DNA from: Azolla caroliniana
Lineage: Eukaryota > Polypodiophyta
Direction of reading: 5' to 3'
NCBI GenBank assembly: GCA_043228905.1
Contig: JBHGNT010000001.1
Coordinates: 9,734,001-9,798,000 of the forward strand
Length of the DNA stretch: 64,000 nt
The position numbers and the translations under genes were made by a program. Numbering within the stretch: the first letter of the stretch is position 1; each line of letters begins with the position of its first letter. Below the pieces are notes generated by a model. That model did no database searches. It was not told the DNA's origin and saw only the letters and a list, made by a program, of their open reading frames with translations. Shown one piece after another: positions 24,241 through 36,100 of the stretch.

Positions 24241-26679
24241 TTTCACACTTTGTCCTCTCTTGATGTGTCTTTCACCCTCATCTTCATTTTGTCACGAGCA
24301 CACAAAATGTCATGGGTTCAATGCCAGTCTTTGGCATGATCTTGTAGCTCTTATCCTTCTTATTTATAATACAACTACTTTTATTTTGTCAACGTAGTGC
24401 TATTTTTTGGCTTTGAATCTTGATAGTACAAACTAGAAATTTTCTTTCTTCTTCTTTCATGATTAACATTTTCATAACGATGAAGTACATTAGAAGGAAA
24501 TAATACATCTTCCATTTGCCACCAAGGAGGGTGAAGAAAACATAGCATCAACCAAGCAGGAAGATGATATTATGAATGGAACACTCACATCCACATTGCA
24601 AACAACACTCCGTAGTCCCCATTTTCATATTGAAGTACTTACTCAACAAGACATCTCTATGACCCACCATACCAAACAAGAGACAATGCTCCAAATCAAC
24701 AAGAAGGCAAGATCCCCTCTTTGTACATAAATTAATGATCAAACAACAACCCTTGGAAACTACTCTAGTAACTTTGATAAAGACAAACTTAACAAATACC
24801 TTTGATTAAGTTGACTTATAAATCAACATTCTCAGTGCATTGAATGCCACCACTAACCTTGCATAGCCTAGTTGAAGTCGTGTTAATCTAGGTCAATGGA
24901 CACACCAAGTATAATTTCAAGGGTGTTATAAGAAAAGAAAGAATTAGAAGAGAAAGATTTGGAAAAGGAACTAATTTAGGGTAGGAACACGAGGAATGAT
25001 TTAATTGCATCTTGCCAACATTGTGTAGAACTCCAATAACAACTCACAAAAGGCTAACAAATGGATAAAGCAGAAATATATATCGTCAAAAGGAAAAAAC
25101 AGAATGTCACGAGCAAGTTGACGAATGAAGAAGGCTCAAGATGGAGTGCTAACTAATGTGAGTGGAGTCACCCAAGTGTCATGAAGAAACTCCTAACTAA
25201 TGGGAAAGTAGCTTCTTTTTGGGAAAAAAAGGTGTCATGAATAAACTAAAAAAAGAAATGAGAGCTCAACAATTAATAGTAGAAGGTATGACACAACAAA
25301 CTCAAAATTCCCTAAACAAGCTCACTGAAGTGCAAACAACGTTACATATTTTACCACCACAAGCTAAGGTAGGAAGCACTAAAGTGGAAGATCAATGCGA
25401 TGACAAGAAGAATTGGCATCTGAAAGTGTATGACACACCCAAACTTTGGCCTTCTCTCCCTCATTGTGTCAACAAGGAATGTAAGAGTGTTGGGAATCAT
25501 GAACAAGATAGTTAATCAACAATAAGTCAATCAACAACCTACAGTGATCAAGTACCTTGACCACCCACATTGTAGAGGAATGGGTGGTTGAACCTCTAGG
25601 CTTGTGTTCCCACATGTTATTACCTTGTGGAAATGCAACTGCTTAGACATTTGTAACTTCATACATTTACCCCATGGATTGTCATCCATGTGCACCATTT
25701 CCTAAATCCTTTTCTTTGGGATAAGTGAGAGATTGCCCTTAAACTTAGCACATAGATATAAGGTTAAAAACCACAAGAAGTTCAAGTTTTCTTTTGCCTG
25801 CAACTAACACATAGGGTTGTGCCCCAACCCAATCCATCTACTCCAGATGAAATGCATAATAAACAAAGAGTTAATTGTTCCTTTGTGAACTCCCACCCCC
25901 TCGAATGTCGATTATGTGTGCAATGGTCAATGGGCTTGTAATGCAAAAGGGACCCATTAGGGTTTCCAACTTGCATAAAAATGCAAGAGCTCTAATGTAA
26001 AAACGACATTTGGGTGTCCCAACTTTGGGGCTACCCTTTGGTTCACATTCTCTTCCTTTTGCATCCATTAAAATCCAATTTCCTCTATGTAACCTTTCCG
26101 CACCAATTAATTGAGATATATATGTTTTTTATTTGGTCATTATCTACTTAATTGAGATACCTCGTACATTTATTATATAATAATGATCTATTTAATCAAT
26201 ACAATCATATTTCTTAATTAGTGTAGTGATTATGTGTGTTAATTCAACATTGACTTAAGAAACCATGAGGCTTTCAGCAGACACATGGAGTGGAGAGGTA
26301 AGTGATTTTATGTCTTGATGTATGACATGGTCTTTACCACTCGGGAGTAATGTCCTCCAATCCTTCGGCTAGGTCTTAGAGAGGAAGGTGACCCTCGGGA
26401 CTTAGTAGTGACCCTTGGAAGTCCAACACTCCAAGGTATGAGTCATGTTGGCCCTTCTCGAAAATCACAATTCATAGTCCAACACCTACCCCGATTAGTT
26501 GTGGTGATTGCACATCATTTATATGTAGTTGGAGTTTTACTAGTTTCACTTCTTTTAATTGGATGTTCTCGTTTATTTCTTATTGTAATTACAAGATAAT
26601 GCCACCTTTCATCAATAATAATGGTAAATTTGGAATTGTTTCATTAATACATCATGAAGATCATCACTAATACGCAATA

Positions 26680-29600
26680 TTTGAAAGGCGAAGGAGAAAG
26701 AAGTAAACCTAGTAGTAATGCTACTTGACTTTGAAAAAGCATATTGTAGGATCTCATGGGAATTCCTAGAAGCAGTGATGGAGGCCCTTGGTTTTGAACA
26801 ACAATGGATCCTTGGAACGACTGCCTTTTACAGAGTTACATTTAGCCAGGTTTTAATGCCTGGAAGTGTGGGGAATAACTTTAAGACGTCATGATCAGTA
26901 TGCCAAGGATGCCCATTGGCCCCATACCTATATATCATTGAAGCAAAAGCTTTGCATTATCAAATTGTTGATAGATCTTGGCAATACAAGGCCTCCCCCT
27001 GTCGGATGATGCAAGAATGTTGCTTGATACGGAATATGTTGATGACACAACGACTTACATTAAGGGTGGTTCAAACAACCTGGATAGATTGCAAAGTGCA
27101 ATTGGTGAGTTCTGCAAGGGCTTAAGTTCTAAAATAAATTGGAATAAATCAGTGGGCATTTGGATAAGTAATAAGCCTGTGTTAAATTGGGCTCTGGACC
27201 CAGATTTCAGATGGTTGAGGAGAGGAGAAGCTATTAGATACTTGGGCTTCAAATTTGGTATGGACATTGATCGATCATAACTCTACAACTTACTCGTGGA
27301 CAAAATAAATGCGAAGCTAATATGGTGGAATGCAAGAAAACTATCCATTGCAGGCAAGCTCGTGATTGCAAATTAGATTCTAATGGCCACTATATGGCAT
27401 GCTGGATAATCGTGCCCAAGTCAATGAATTTGATAAAAAGGATTATCAGAAATTTCTTATGGGGGGACACGGAGGAAAAACAGGCTCGTGCAAAAGGTTG
27501 CGTGGACCACACTTATAAAAGCAAAAGGTGAAGGCGGGATGGGATTGATAGATCCCATGGTGCAAATGAAGGCCTTGCTAGGCAAATTGGTGGTCAAGAG
27601 CTTGCAACCACCTAAGGCACCTGGGAAAATTCTATGGAGACACATATGGAAGATGTGGTTGCCGAGACAAGGTGGAAGATGGCCAAGCAACCCCTTTTGG
27701 GGTTTTGTGCCAAAAATGTGACCCAAATATTGGGGATGTATGCAGAGTATATGTGTTGTTGGAATTATGAAGGTGTTGCAAGGAATCAGAAAGGGGATCA
27801 CATGTAGGTGGAGAAATGATTCATATGTCTGGATCTACATGCCAATTTTGTGGAACCCATTGATCAGAGATGTGGATGGGTTGATGATAAGACAAAAAGC
27901 AGGCTTCAAATGGCCCAACTTAATCAATGCCCATAGAAGGGAATGCATCAGTGGATTGGAAGATGTTTCTGTCTAATGATGTGGGCACTCAAAAGGCTAG
28001 AATGTGGAGGATAAGATAAGCAGGGGTAAAAGCATGGTCAAGGGAATTATAGATGTCATTGCATGCTATCGCGGATCTCCACGGCTTGGGGGCGGCTTGG
28101 GCAGGACCACCGGGGTGTCGAACCAGGGAGCTTAGTGATAGGTGTCGATTAAGCGTTCACTGTGACCTAACCGAACATGTATCCGACTTCCGAGTAATGA
28201 GCACACGGGCTCGTAGACGCACGCTGGCAAGCACAAGATGAAATGAGAAAGGAAACGACCAAGACAGAGAGCACACGCTACACAACTCACACCCGGATAT
28301 TGAAGCCAATGAATCAATTTGTAGTAGACGAAATAAATACAAGAATGGCCCTAGGTCAAATAACAGATCTTAAAGCTCGACAGATACACGGTGGTGAGCC
28401 TCTAGTCAGGAGCGCACGAGCTCACTATGCGAGCACATGCCTCACTCGAACCTAACCAACAAAAAAGAACAAATCCGATCAGAGCCAGAACCCTTTCCTC
28501 CTAAGTCGACTGTGCTCAATCCGACAACACTTCGACCTCCTAAATGGTGATCCCCAAACAATTTTCCTCCCCTCCTTTTATAGCTCAAGGAGGGTCAGTT
28601 ACATCAGTAGTTATGACATCCGTTTGCATCAGAGATTTTCCCATGATTCCCTTGAATTCCTCCCAATGTCACATCATATTATTCTTCCCCTCTTTTCGAG
28701 GGCCCATATGTACTAATAAAAGGCATATTGTCTTGTACTTATTAATACTCGTTATTTATAATTGTTTGTACACAAGACCTACTTCATGTGCATACATGCA
28801 CACCCTTGTTCACAAGCATCCTATAGACCTTCCTTCTAGTGGCCGGAATCCTCCATGATAATGCAATAGGAAAACCTTGGAAGATGAATACATAATTGCC
28901 TCCGAAATTGAATGGATAGGACTTATAGATGTTGAGAATGATATAATTGGAATTAAGGAAATGAAAGCAGTATCTAATGAGGCATGCCACTACAAAATAG
29001 AGCATGGAATGGAAATATGTGAGCAACCAGCCTATCAAATTGAAAGGTTGATTAGGTTTATTGCAAAAAATGGAAAGGATATGATGATTGACCCTAAGCC
29101 GAGGGAGATCACACCGAAGACGATGTGTTGGCCAATAGAAGGGCATTTGGATCAACTATCATGGAACCCGACAATGTATTTATGTAGTACTCAAGGACGA
29201 ACTGAGGGTGCAAAGTTGGTTCAATTTTTCAGGTACAACACGAAAATTGGGAGGCAAATTATTCTAAAACCAAAATACGGAAATATTGCAGCACATAAAT
29301 TTTGGATACAAGAGGGCATTAGTAAAAAGAGATTACATAAATTCTGGAAAATGATATGGCATGACAGTAGTGACCGCAAGATAATATTGTGCTTATGGTT
29401 TATTGCGCATAGAGCCTTGCCGATAGGGACGTGGGGTAAAGGCCCAATGTAGACCCTAGATGTAGCACATGTGGACAACTAGAAAGCATTTCCCACTGTC
29501 TATGGGAATGTTGGGAGGCAACAATTGTATGGGGAAGGCATTACGTTTGTTATGTCATGCCTCTAGCTCATTTACCCTCAAACGGGGACATGCTTGTTGG

Positions 29601-30246
29601 AACTGTCTTGAGGATGATGTGGAGAAATATGATAACACATGCAAAGCAACAGACAGAGGAGAGAATGGAATTGTTCATTTGATCACTGATAAAAGCAAAA
29701 ATTTGGAGATCTATGGATGTTGCTTGCACCCATTATCATATGGTGCATATGGGCGGCAAGGTGTACCAAGGTATTTTCAGCAAACAAACAACCTCTATTA
29801 AGCTAATATGGTACACACTAATAACTACATTGATGGCACAATATGAGAAGATTGATGGAATAGATGATGCTTCAGAATCAACGAGGTTGAATTTCGGAAA
29901 TTGTTGGTGCACTGCACTAATGGTTGTAGCAAATGGAATAGATACACGATGGTAGTACGTAATATCCGGATGGTTGTTCCCCCTCCCATTAGTTGAAAGA
30001 GGGGTGTGAATGATGACATACATAGAGAACAGACATGTGGGTTATTGGATGCATGTGATGTGTATGAAAATTTGGCTAGAGACATCTGTGAAAGTGTAAG
30101 ATAAATAAGTGAGATCACTCATGAATGATAGGATAATTTAGGCAAGGACTACCTGATAAAGGGACTAAAGTTGTGTACAAAATGACATTTTAACTAATGG
30201 AGTATATTCTTTTTTGGTAAAAAAAAGAAAAAAGAAAAAAGAAAAT
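26680..30246 (+). mobile_element. LINE (non-LTR) retrotransposon relic, split by a solo LTR
   Basis: Reverse transcriptase motifs run from about 26700: KAYCRISWEFLEAV (usual DFEKAYDxxxW), CQGCPLAPYLY near 26900 and the YVDD catalytic box near 27035-27050. After the LTR insertion (28054-28865) the ORF resumes with a zinc-binding RT-associated domain (KFWIQEGISKKR, then CGQLESISHCLWEC near 29470-29512) and the typical LINE C-terminal stretch IIIWCIWAARCTKVF near 29730-29785. An A-rich tail at about 30219-30246 marks the 3' end. The 5' part (gag-like ORF and endonuclease) is missing, as in truncated LINE insertions. Many stops and frameshifts are present, so the copy is dead. Confidence 0.85.
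28054..28865 (+). repeat. Solo LTR inserted in the LINE
   Basis: This 812-bp block breaks the LINE reading frame, begins TG and ends CA, and is flanked by ATAGA (28049-28053) and ATAGG (28866-28870), a 5-bp target duplication with one mismatch. Its first 250 bases are much richer in G and C than the surroundings. A TATA-like TTTTATAGC near 28576-28584 suggests plus orientation. No internal retroelement domains are present, so it is best read as a solo LTR left by recombination. The family is not assigned. Confidence 0.6.
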
Positions 30247-33130
30247 GAAGTTGCATATAGTCAATGTGTTGTTGCCTTAGGAGTTTGATTCATAATAATG
30301 ATTTTGGGTTAGCACTCTTGTACAACACCAGCATAGGATGGCCATGATATTAGTAATAGGGTTTATAGGGTAGGTTGTGTCTGAAATTTTGAGCACCCCT
30401 ATAAATATTAATGGACAAACATATAAAACTTCAATGTGCTTATCATGGTTATCACTTTTTATTATCAATCCATTGTTAGGAATTTTTGACATTAAGTTTC
30501 AAATTTCACACAATGATTGGAACATGTGTCTTGTTAGATGGGTAACATAACCTTTTGAAGCTTGATAATCTTGGACAAGACCATGATCAGTCCATACCCA
30601 TCGAAGATTGCAATTATAGATACATACATGGCGGCGTATTAGTAGTCTTGTGTTGGATAAAAAACAAGAAGAATGAACAATAAGAGAAAGAGTGAGAAAG
30701 GGGTGAACACAAAGCTAATGCAATTGTCGAGTCATTGATTATGGTCTTATATAAGCTCTTTAGAGTCATTTAGACGATATTCTAGAATTTACATTACAAA
30801 TCTTTGTTTTGAATAATTTAGGCTATCGTAGCATGCCCCTAACTTCTTTCTAGTGTTTTCTTGAGATTACACATGTAGTAACAATTCACTGCTCTCATGT
30901 CAACAACAAGATAAGAACAAGTGGCAATCATGGCTTACATAAAATTGCCAACAATGGAGGGTTAAAGGTACGTCAAACATTTTTTTCAATCTTTGCATCT
31001 AACAAATGGTATTATTTTTTATTTTATCTTTACATGTGTAGTTGAAGGAGTGCATATAACCTTACTAGTATCCACATATAAAAGCCCATATAACATTCTT
31101 ACAACTTCTACCCATAGTAATCCATGTGATAGTTATGTGATTTTTTTTCCAAGAAAGATATTACATTGGTATTAAGAAGCTAAGCGTGTTAAATTCTAAC
31201 TGTCACTTTAAATAAATATTTCGATGTAGACCAAAACCACTTAACCTTGTCAAAAATCTCCCTATAAAATATTTCTTTGTCCCATATGGCACAAAACTCC
31301 AAACTTTGTAATTCTGCATGTTGCGTAGTACCTTTTATGGTATCTATAAAACTTTAGAGATTATCCACAATCTCCATCCAAATCTTAGTTTTATTTGGTA
31401 AAATCTTTTGATCACATCTTGAAATACCTTCAAATATTTGGTCTTCCAAATATACCAAATAGTGATACTACTTACCAATTGCCATATTTCAAGTTTACTA
31501 TACTCTATTTGTGGATTTAGCGGTATAATTGTTTTATGCATTAGACCATGTCTCATAGAAAGAGTATCTACAACATCTTGTTGTTCACATAACATTGGTT
31601 GACCTTGTATACACTACTCGTGGATATACTTGTATTAATAGTATGCAATTCTTTTACATATTTCCATCACGTAATCACAAGTCAACGCAATGCTTAGCAG
31701 TGTCCACTAGATTTGTACAAAAGGACATATATTATCAACATCCATCCTTTCCCCCTTCCCATTAACTAGTATAGTTGTGTGAATCAACAACTATAAAAAA
31801 ACAAGCAATTTTCCTGCTCCTTTTTATGCCCTTTTATTTGTCATAATTATAAAGTTGACTTAACATAGCCTTTAAAGCTTCAAAACACCTTTGTTAGGAC
31901 TAGATATTAATTTGCCTCTACGTATAAGATGAAGAGAATGGAATTACCAACTCAAGTTGTGTTCATGTAGAGACGCACATCTCCATTACTCAAAGAATAG
32001 TCGGTGGAGTGGTTAAAGTTTTTGAGGTGGCTACTTGTGCCCACAAAGGCCTTTATTCAATCTAAATGCCAAACATCCCTTTTTGGGTGTGAGAAAATAA
32101 GTAGGTCATTGCATATAAGCTCTTCAAAGAGATTACCATGAAGCAAGAACAACTTTACATCCACATTTTGAAGTTCCATATTATTCATGTCAACTAGTGC
32201 GAGGAGAAACAAATAGTGGAAATTCTCATTGCAAGAAAATATACCTCCTTAATACAAATATTATGTTGCTACTTAAAGCCTTTCACAACAAGGCAAACTT
32301 GGACATATGCTTTTCATATTATGTGATCTTGAAACAATGACCCATTTACAAGAAGGGCCATACGATCATCGATAGGTTGACAAACACTCGCTTATCATCT
32401 TGATAGAAAAGGTCATCATTCAAATCCGTAGTTGCTTTATGCTTTGACATTTGTGCTCTATGTTCATAAATTCATCGAAGCTTGTGTATTTGTTGCACTT
32501 AGGAAGCATAACATCATCCCAAGAGGGTATGTAGCGATCCAATTGTTACGTTCTTGTTTCAAAAGATCTCCTCAAGGGAGGGATTCCATTTAGAATCGGT
32601 TGATCTGTTGCCTTATGGAACCATAACACAATCTTTGCAATGTGGTAGCCACATCATTGCTCGAGCAAATATGGTTAAGGGAGGGATAACATTTGCAAAC
32701 AAAGATGCTCTTCAACCTATTCATGCATGTTGTTGGTGTTGGTGTGACACGTTGAACCATCTACGACGCGTTGATGCAACCTAGGATGAGACGTGTGTAT
32801 CGGAAAAATGAAACTCATAATGATTGAGCCAAACCATAAAGAATCAACCAACACAAGTTCCAGGATTCGAGAACCAAGGTAAAGCATTCGAAGCAGAAGC
32901 CGAACCAAGGTAAAGCATCAAAGAAGAAGCCAGGCCGAAGTAAACCCAATCAAAGTGTTGACGAGAGAAATGGACAGAAGCATCATGATGAAGCAAACCA
33001 AACCGGGACGGATCGATCGAGTACCGAAGAAAGGCCATGAAACACGATGAAGACCGACGCGACGACCCCTAGGAAAAACAAGTAAAAGAGAAGGTTTTAT
33101 AGGGAAGAGGAGATCTGCATTTCCTGAGAT
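30247..33130. other. Intergenic, mostly unassigned
   Basis: AT-rich DNA between the LINE tail and the ligase gene. It contains one weak LINE fragment (31344-31595, listed separately) and otherwise only short ORFs. A short purine-rich motif (GAACCAAGGTAAAGCAT) is repeated near 32870-32920. The last hundred bases should hold the ligase promoter and leader, but no clear TATA box is seen. Confidence 0.45.
31344..31595 (-). pseudogene. LINE C-terminal fragment (weak)
   Basis: The minus-strand ORF contains IWQLVSSITIWYIWKTKYLK followed by VFQ. It aligns by eye with the IIIWCIWAARCTKVF end of the LINE at about 29750, a pattern typical of plant LINE ORF2 C-termini. No other LINE domain is readable next to it. 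Confidence 0.35.
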
Positions 33131-33178
33131 ATGTATGCTCTTCCCACAATTATATGTACATATTATGTTGTTGGATTG

Positions 33179-36100
33179 ATGGCTTTGAACTTGAACTTGA
33201 GGAGAGTCGTCTTCTTCAGCACCACCAACACTTCCTCCTTCCTCAAGACCTCTGTCGCCATGTCTGCACAGCCCAAGAATGTCCATGACTTCCTCATGCA
33301 AGCCGCAAGATCAAAGAAGAATAAGCCTGCTAGCAATGGTGGTAGTATTGTCTCCTCTAATACCACCACCACCACCACCACCACCACCACCACCACTGTA
33401 GTTAGTGCTGGAAGACCCCCTGCTTCCCATGTGTCCGCACAGAGAGGAAAGACCCAAAATGAGAAAGTGCAAGAAAAAGTGAAGAAAGAAGAAAACGAGG
33501 AGGAGTGTATGGTGAAGCAAGAAATGCAGGGCGCAGAAGAATGCTCTGTTTCTGGAAAGGTTAAAAGTGAGGATGTCGTAGATATGCCACTTGTGAAGGT
33601 TTGTGAAGAAGTATCTGTGTCCGAATGTGTCTCACATCTCACTAAAAAGCAACTTGATTTCAAGCCCCATTCCGCTGTTTTCTGGAAGAGTGGAGAGCAT
33701 GTGCCTTTCCTGTTTCTTGCCCATGGCTTGGATAGTGAGTCTTTCCTTCCTTTCTTATTTTTCCTTATAATTATCATGTGTTAATGATTTTTATATATAT
33801 GTTTTTTATGTTTTAATGTTGCATATATGTTAAGAATCAACATTTATATCTCATCAGTGTGGTTCAATAATTTACTCACAATGTTGACTGCTTATGCTCC
33901 GTTAATTCCATAGATTCCATTGTGAGTCCTACCATCATTTTTACCATTATATATTGTTATTTTTTTCTAGATTCTTTCAATGCTGCCGATGTTTTCTCAT
34001 CAATACATGCTTATTTCAATTAACATATGTGTAATTAACTGTGGTTTAATATAAAGCTCACAACATGGACTGGATTTGCGATGTTAATGTTCACATACGC
34101 GTTTTTCCATCAATATTTTGTGCTATATTGATGCGAAGGCAGAAGCCTCTAGTATGGTATAGGAACATGGTTAAATGTGTTGCAAGGTACATGCTAGAAG
34201 CAGCTAACTAGCTATGGTATGTGACATTGCTAAGTATGTACCCAACCAATTCCTTGGCTCCAGAATTGATTGGGTACAGCAATATAACCCTAGCTTTCTC
34301 TTATCTTCATATTCATAGCCTTCTATTATCATGATATCCATGTTTAATAGAACTAGCCATACAAATTTTGATCTTTATCCTCACAGAACAGATCTGATGA
34401 AGATAATTCTGGGTGTAATAATAATAATAATATTATTATTATGGGGCCTCTTTTTTATATGCATGCATACCGTGGTGAAAGCTATGGCTGAATTACATTG
34501 CTTGCTGGTGTTGTTGAGGCCACTTGCAGTGATATCGGGTGAATCAGGGAGGATTGCAATGACAGATATCCTCACCAATGTATTCCGGACAGTCATAGTG
34601 ACAAGACCTGAAGATTTGCTTCCGATAGTTTACCTTACAGTGAATAGAGTAGCCCCGGCACACTATGGCATTGAGCTTGGGATAGGAGATGCAGCCATCA
34701 TTAAGACTATTGCAGAAACTTTTGGAAAGAGTGAGGCCCAAGTCAAAAGTCAACTCAAGGTTTAGCTTTGAACAATGAACAATTGGCTCCCATACACAAG
34801 TCTCATGATTCCTCTGTATTTGTGTATTTTCTCCTTTTTTTGTTTATTTTCTTTGTGACTTTGTGCCATTCTTTACATTATAGACATTGGGAGACTTGGG
34901 ACTTGTTGCCAAAGCATGCCGTACGACTCAGAGGTTGATGAGGAAGCCTATGGCCCTGACTTGTGTCAAAGTTCTCAACACTTTCAAGGATATCGCAAAG
35001 GCAAGTGCCACACTTTTTTTGCCATTGGCAAATCATTGATTGGAAAATTTTGTTTTAAAAGGAATGCACTACATCAGGAAACGGGGAAAAACTCTCAAGA
35101 AAACCGGCGAAACAGAATCAAGTCACTTCTTGTTGCAGCAGTGGACTGCGAGCCACAATATCTCGTCCGTCTGGCACAGGTTATTCGCTAGCTTAGTGAA
35201 AGCAGATTAGATATAATAAAATAACCTGAAATTATTGCTTCAACTTTTGTAACTGATTGATCTTTTTGTTACTAGGGAAATCTAAGAATAGGGCTTGCAG
35301 AGCAGACTATTTTGGTAGCATTGGCTCATGCAGCAGTCCTGACAGAAGAGCCACCTGTACCTGCTGCTCAATTACCGGGACGCTTAGAGGAAGTATGCTA
35401 TCTTTGGCTTTATTTTTTATGTCTGCAAGAGGTTCAAGTAAAATGATCTCAATTTTATGCACAGCAAGAGCTGATTTTCTCAAGATTTTATTTAACTTCA
35501 AGTTTCTAGTGCACATAGTTATTTCCACATCCCACTAAAATTCTATTGCATTATGAAAGATATGCTGTCAATTATATTATGACGTTTTATGGCATTGAGA
35601 GAAATGTTATCAATTACATTATGAAGTTTTATGGCACTATGAAACAAATGTTGTTAGGTACATTGGCCATCTATATAATCAAGAAGGTGATTATTGAGGT
35701 CAAAGATAATTTTGGGAATCTCGGTATTGCATATAATGCAATGGAATAGATAGGGCTATATTCCACCAAAATTTAATATTATTATCAAGAAAATTTTAAG
35801 TTATTTGGTTGTACTCTCATGTGACATCAAATTGGGAATATATAAAGAAATGAATTATTTACTTCTAAAAAAAACTTTGATTGTTTATATGCTCCATACA
35901 AATCCAAATTCTTAGAATTTCTAGTAGCTTTAGAAAAATGTTAAAAGGGACTTACCAAACTGATTGAATCATCAAAAGCTGATGCTAAAAAATGCCTTTA
36001 AAATATTTGCTACAAAGTTGTTGCTGACTAGATTAAAATGTAGTGGATGGGGGTGAACTGGTTGTTTTATGTAATGGGCAGGCAGCACAGATAATGAAGC

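Larger units (their letters stand above)
19621..26679. other. Long intergenic stretch, no gene recognised
   Basis: All ORFs are short and without recognisable domains; the largest (25219-25515, Lys/Gln-rich) matches nothing I know. Features are an ATCC/ATAC microsatellite (22469-22543), a C run (22590-22602), a perfect 44-bp tandem pair (23005-23092) and a diverged 116-bp tandem pair (24056-24240). 21950-22400 is very AT-rich. Confidence 0.5.

Noticed and set aside
24548-24742. LINE zinc-binding domain on the minus strand
   Set aside because: The Cys/His spacing (CLQCGCECSIHN) is only vaguely similar and no neighbouring RT motif could be read.
25219-25515. 98-codon Lys/Gln-rich ORF as a gene
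   Set aside because: No recognisable domain or promoter; the length is not unusual for chance in this window.
33163-33777. 204-codon minus-strand ORF over the ligase first exon
   Set aside because: Antisense shadow of conserved ligase coding sequence; its Val run is the ACC repeat read backwards.
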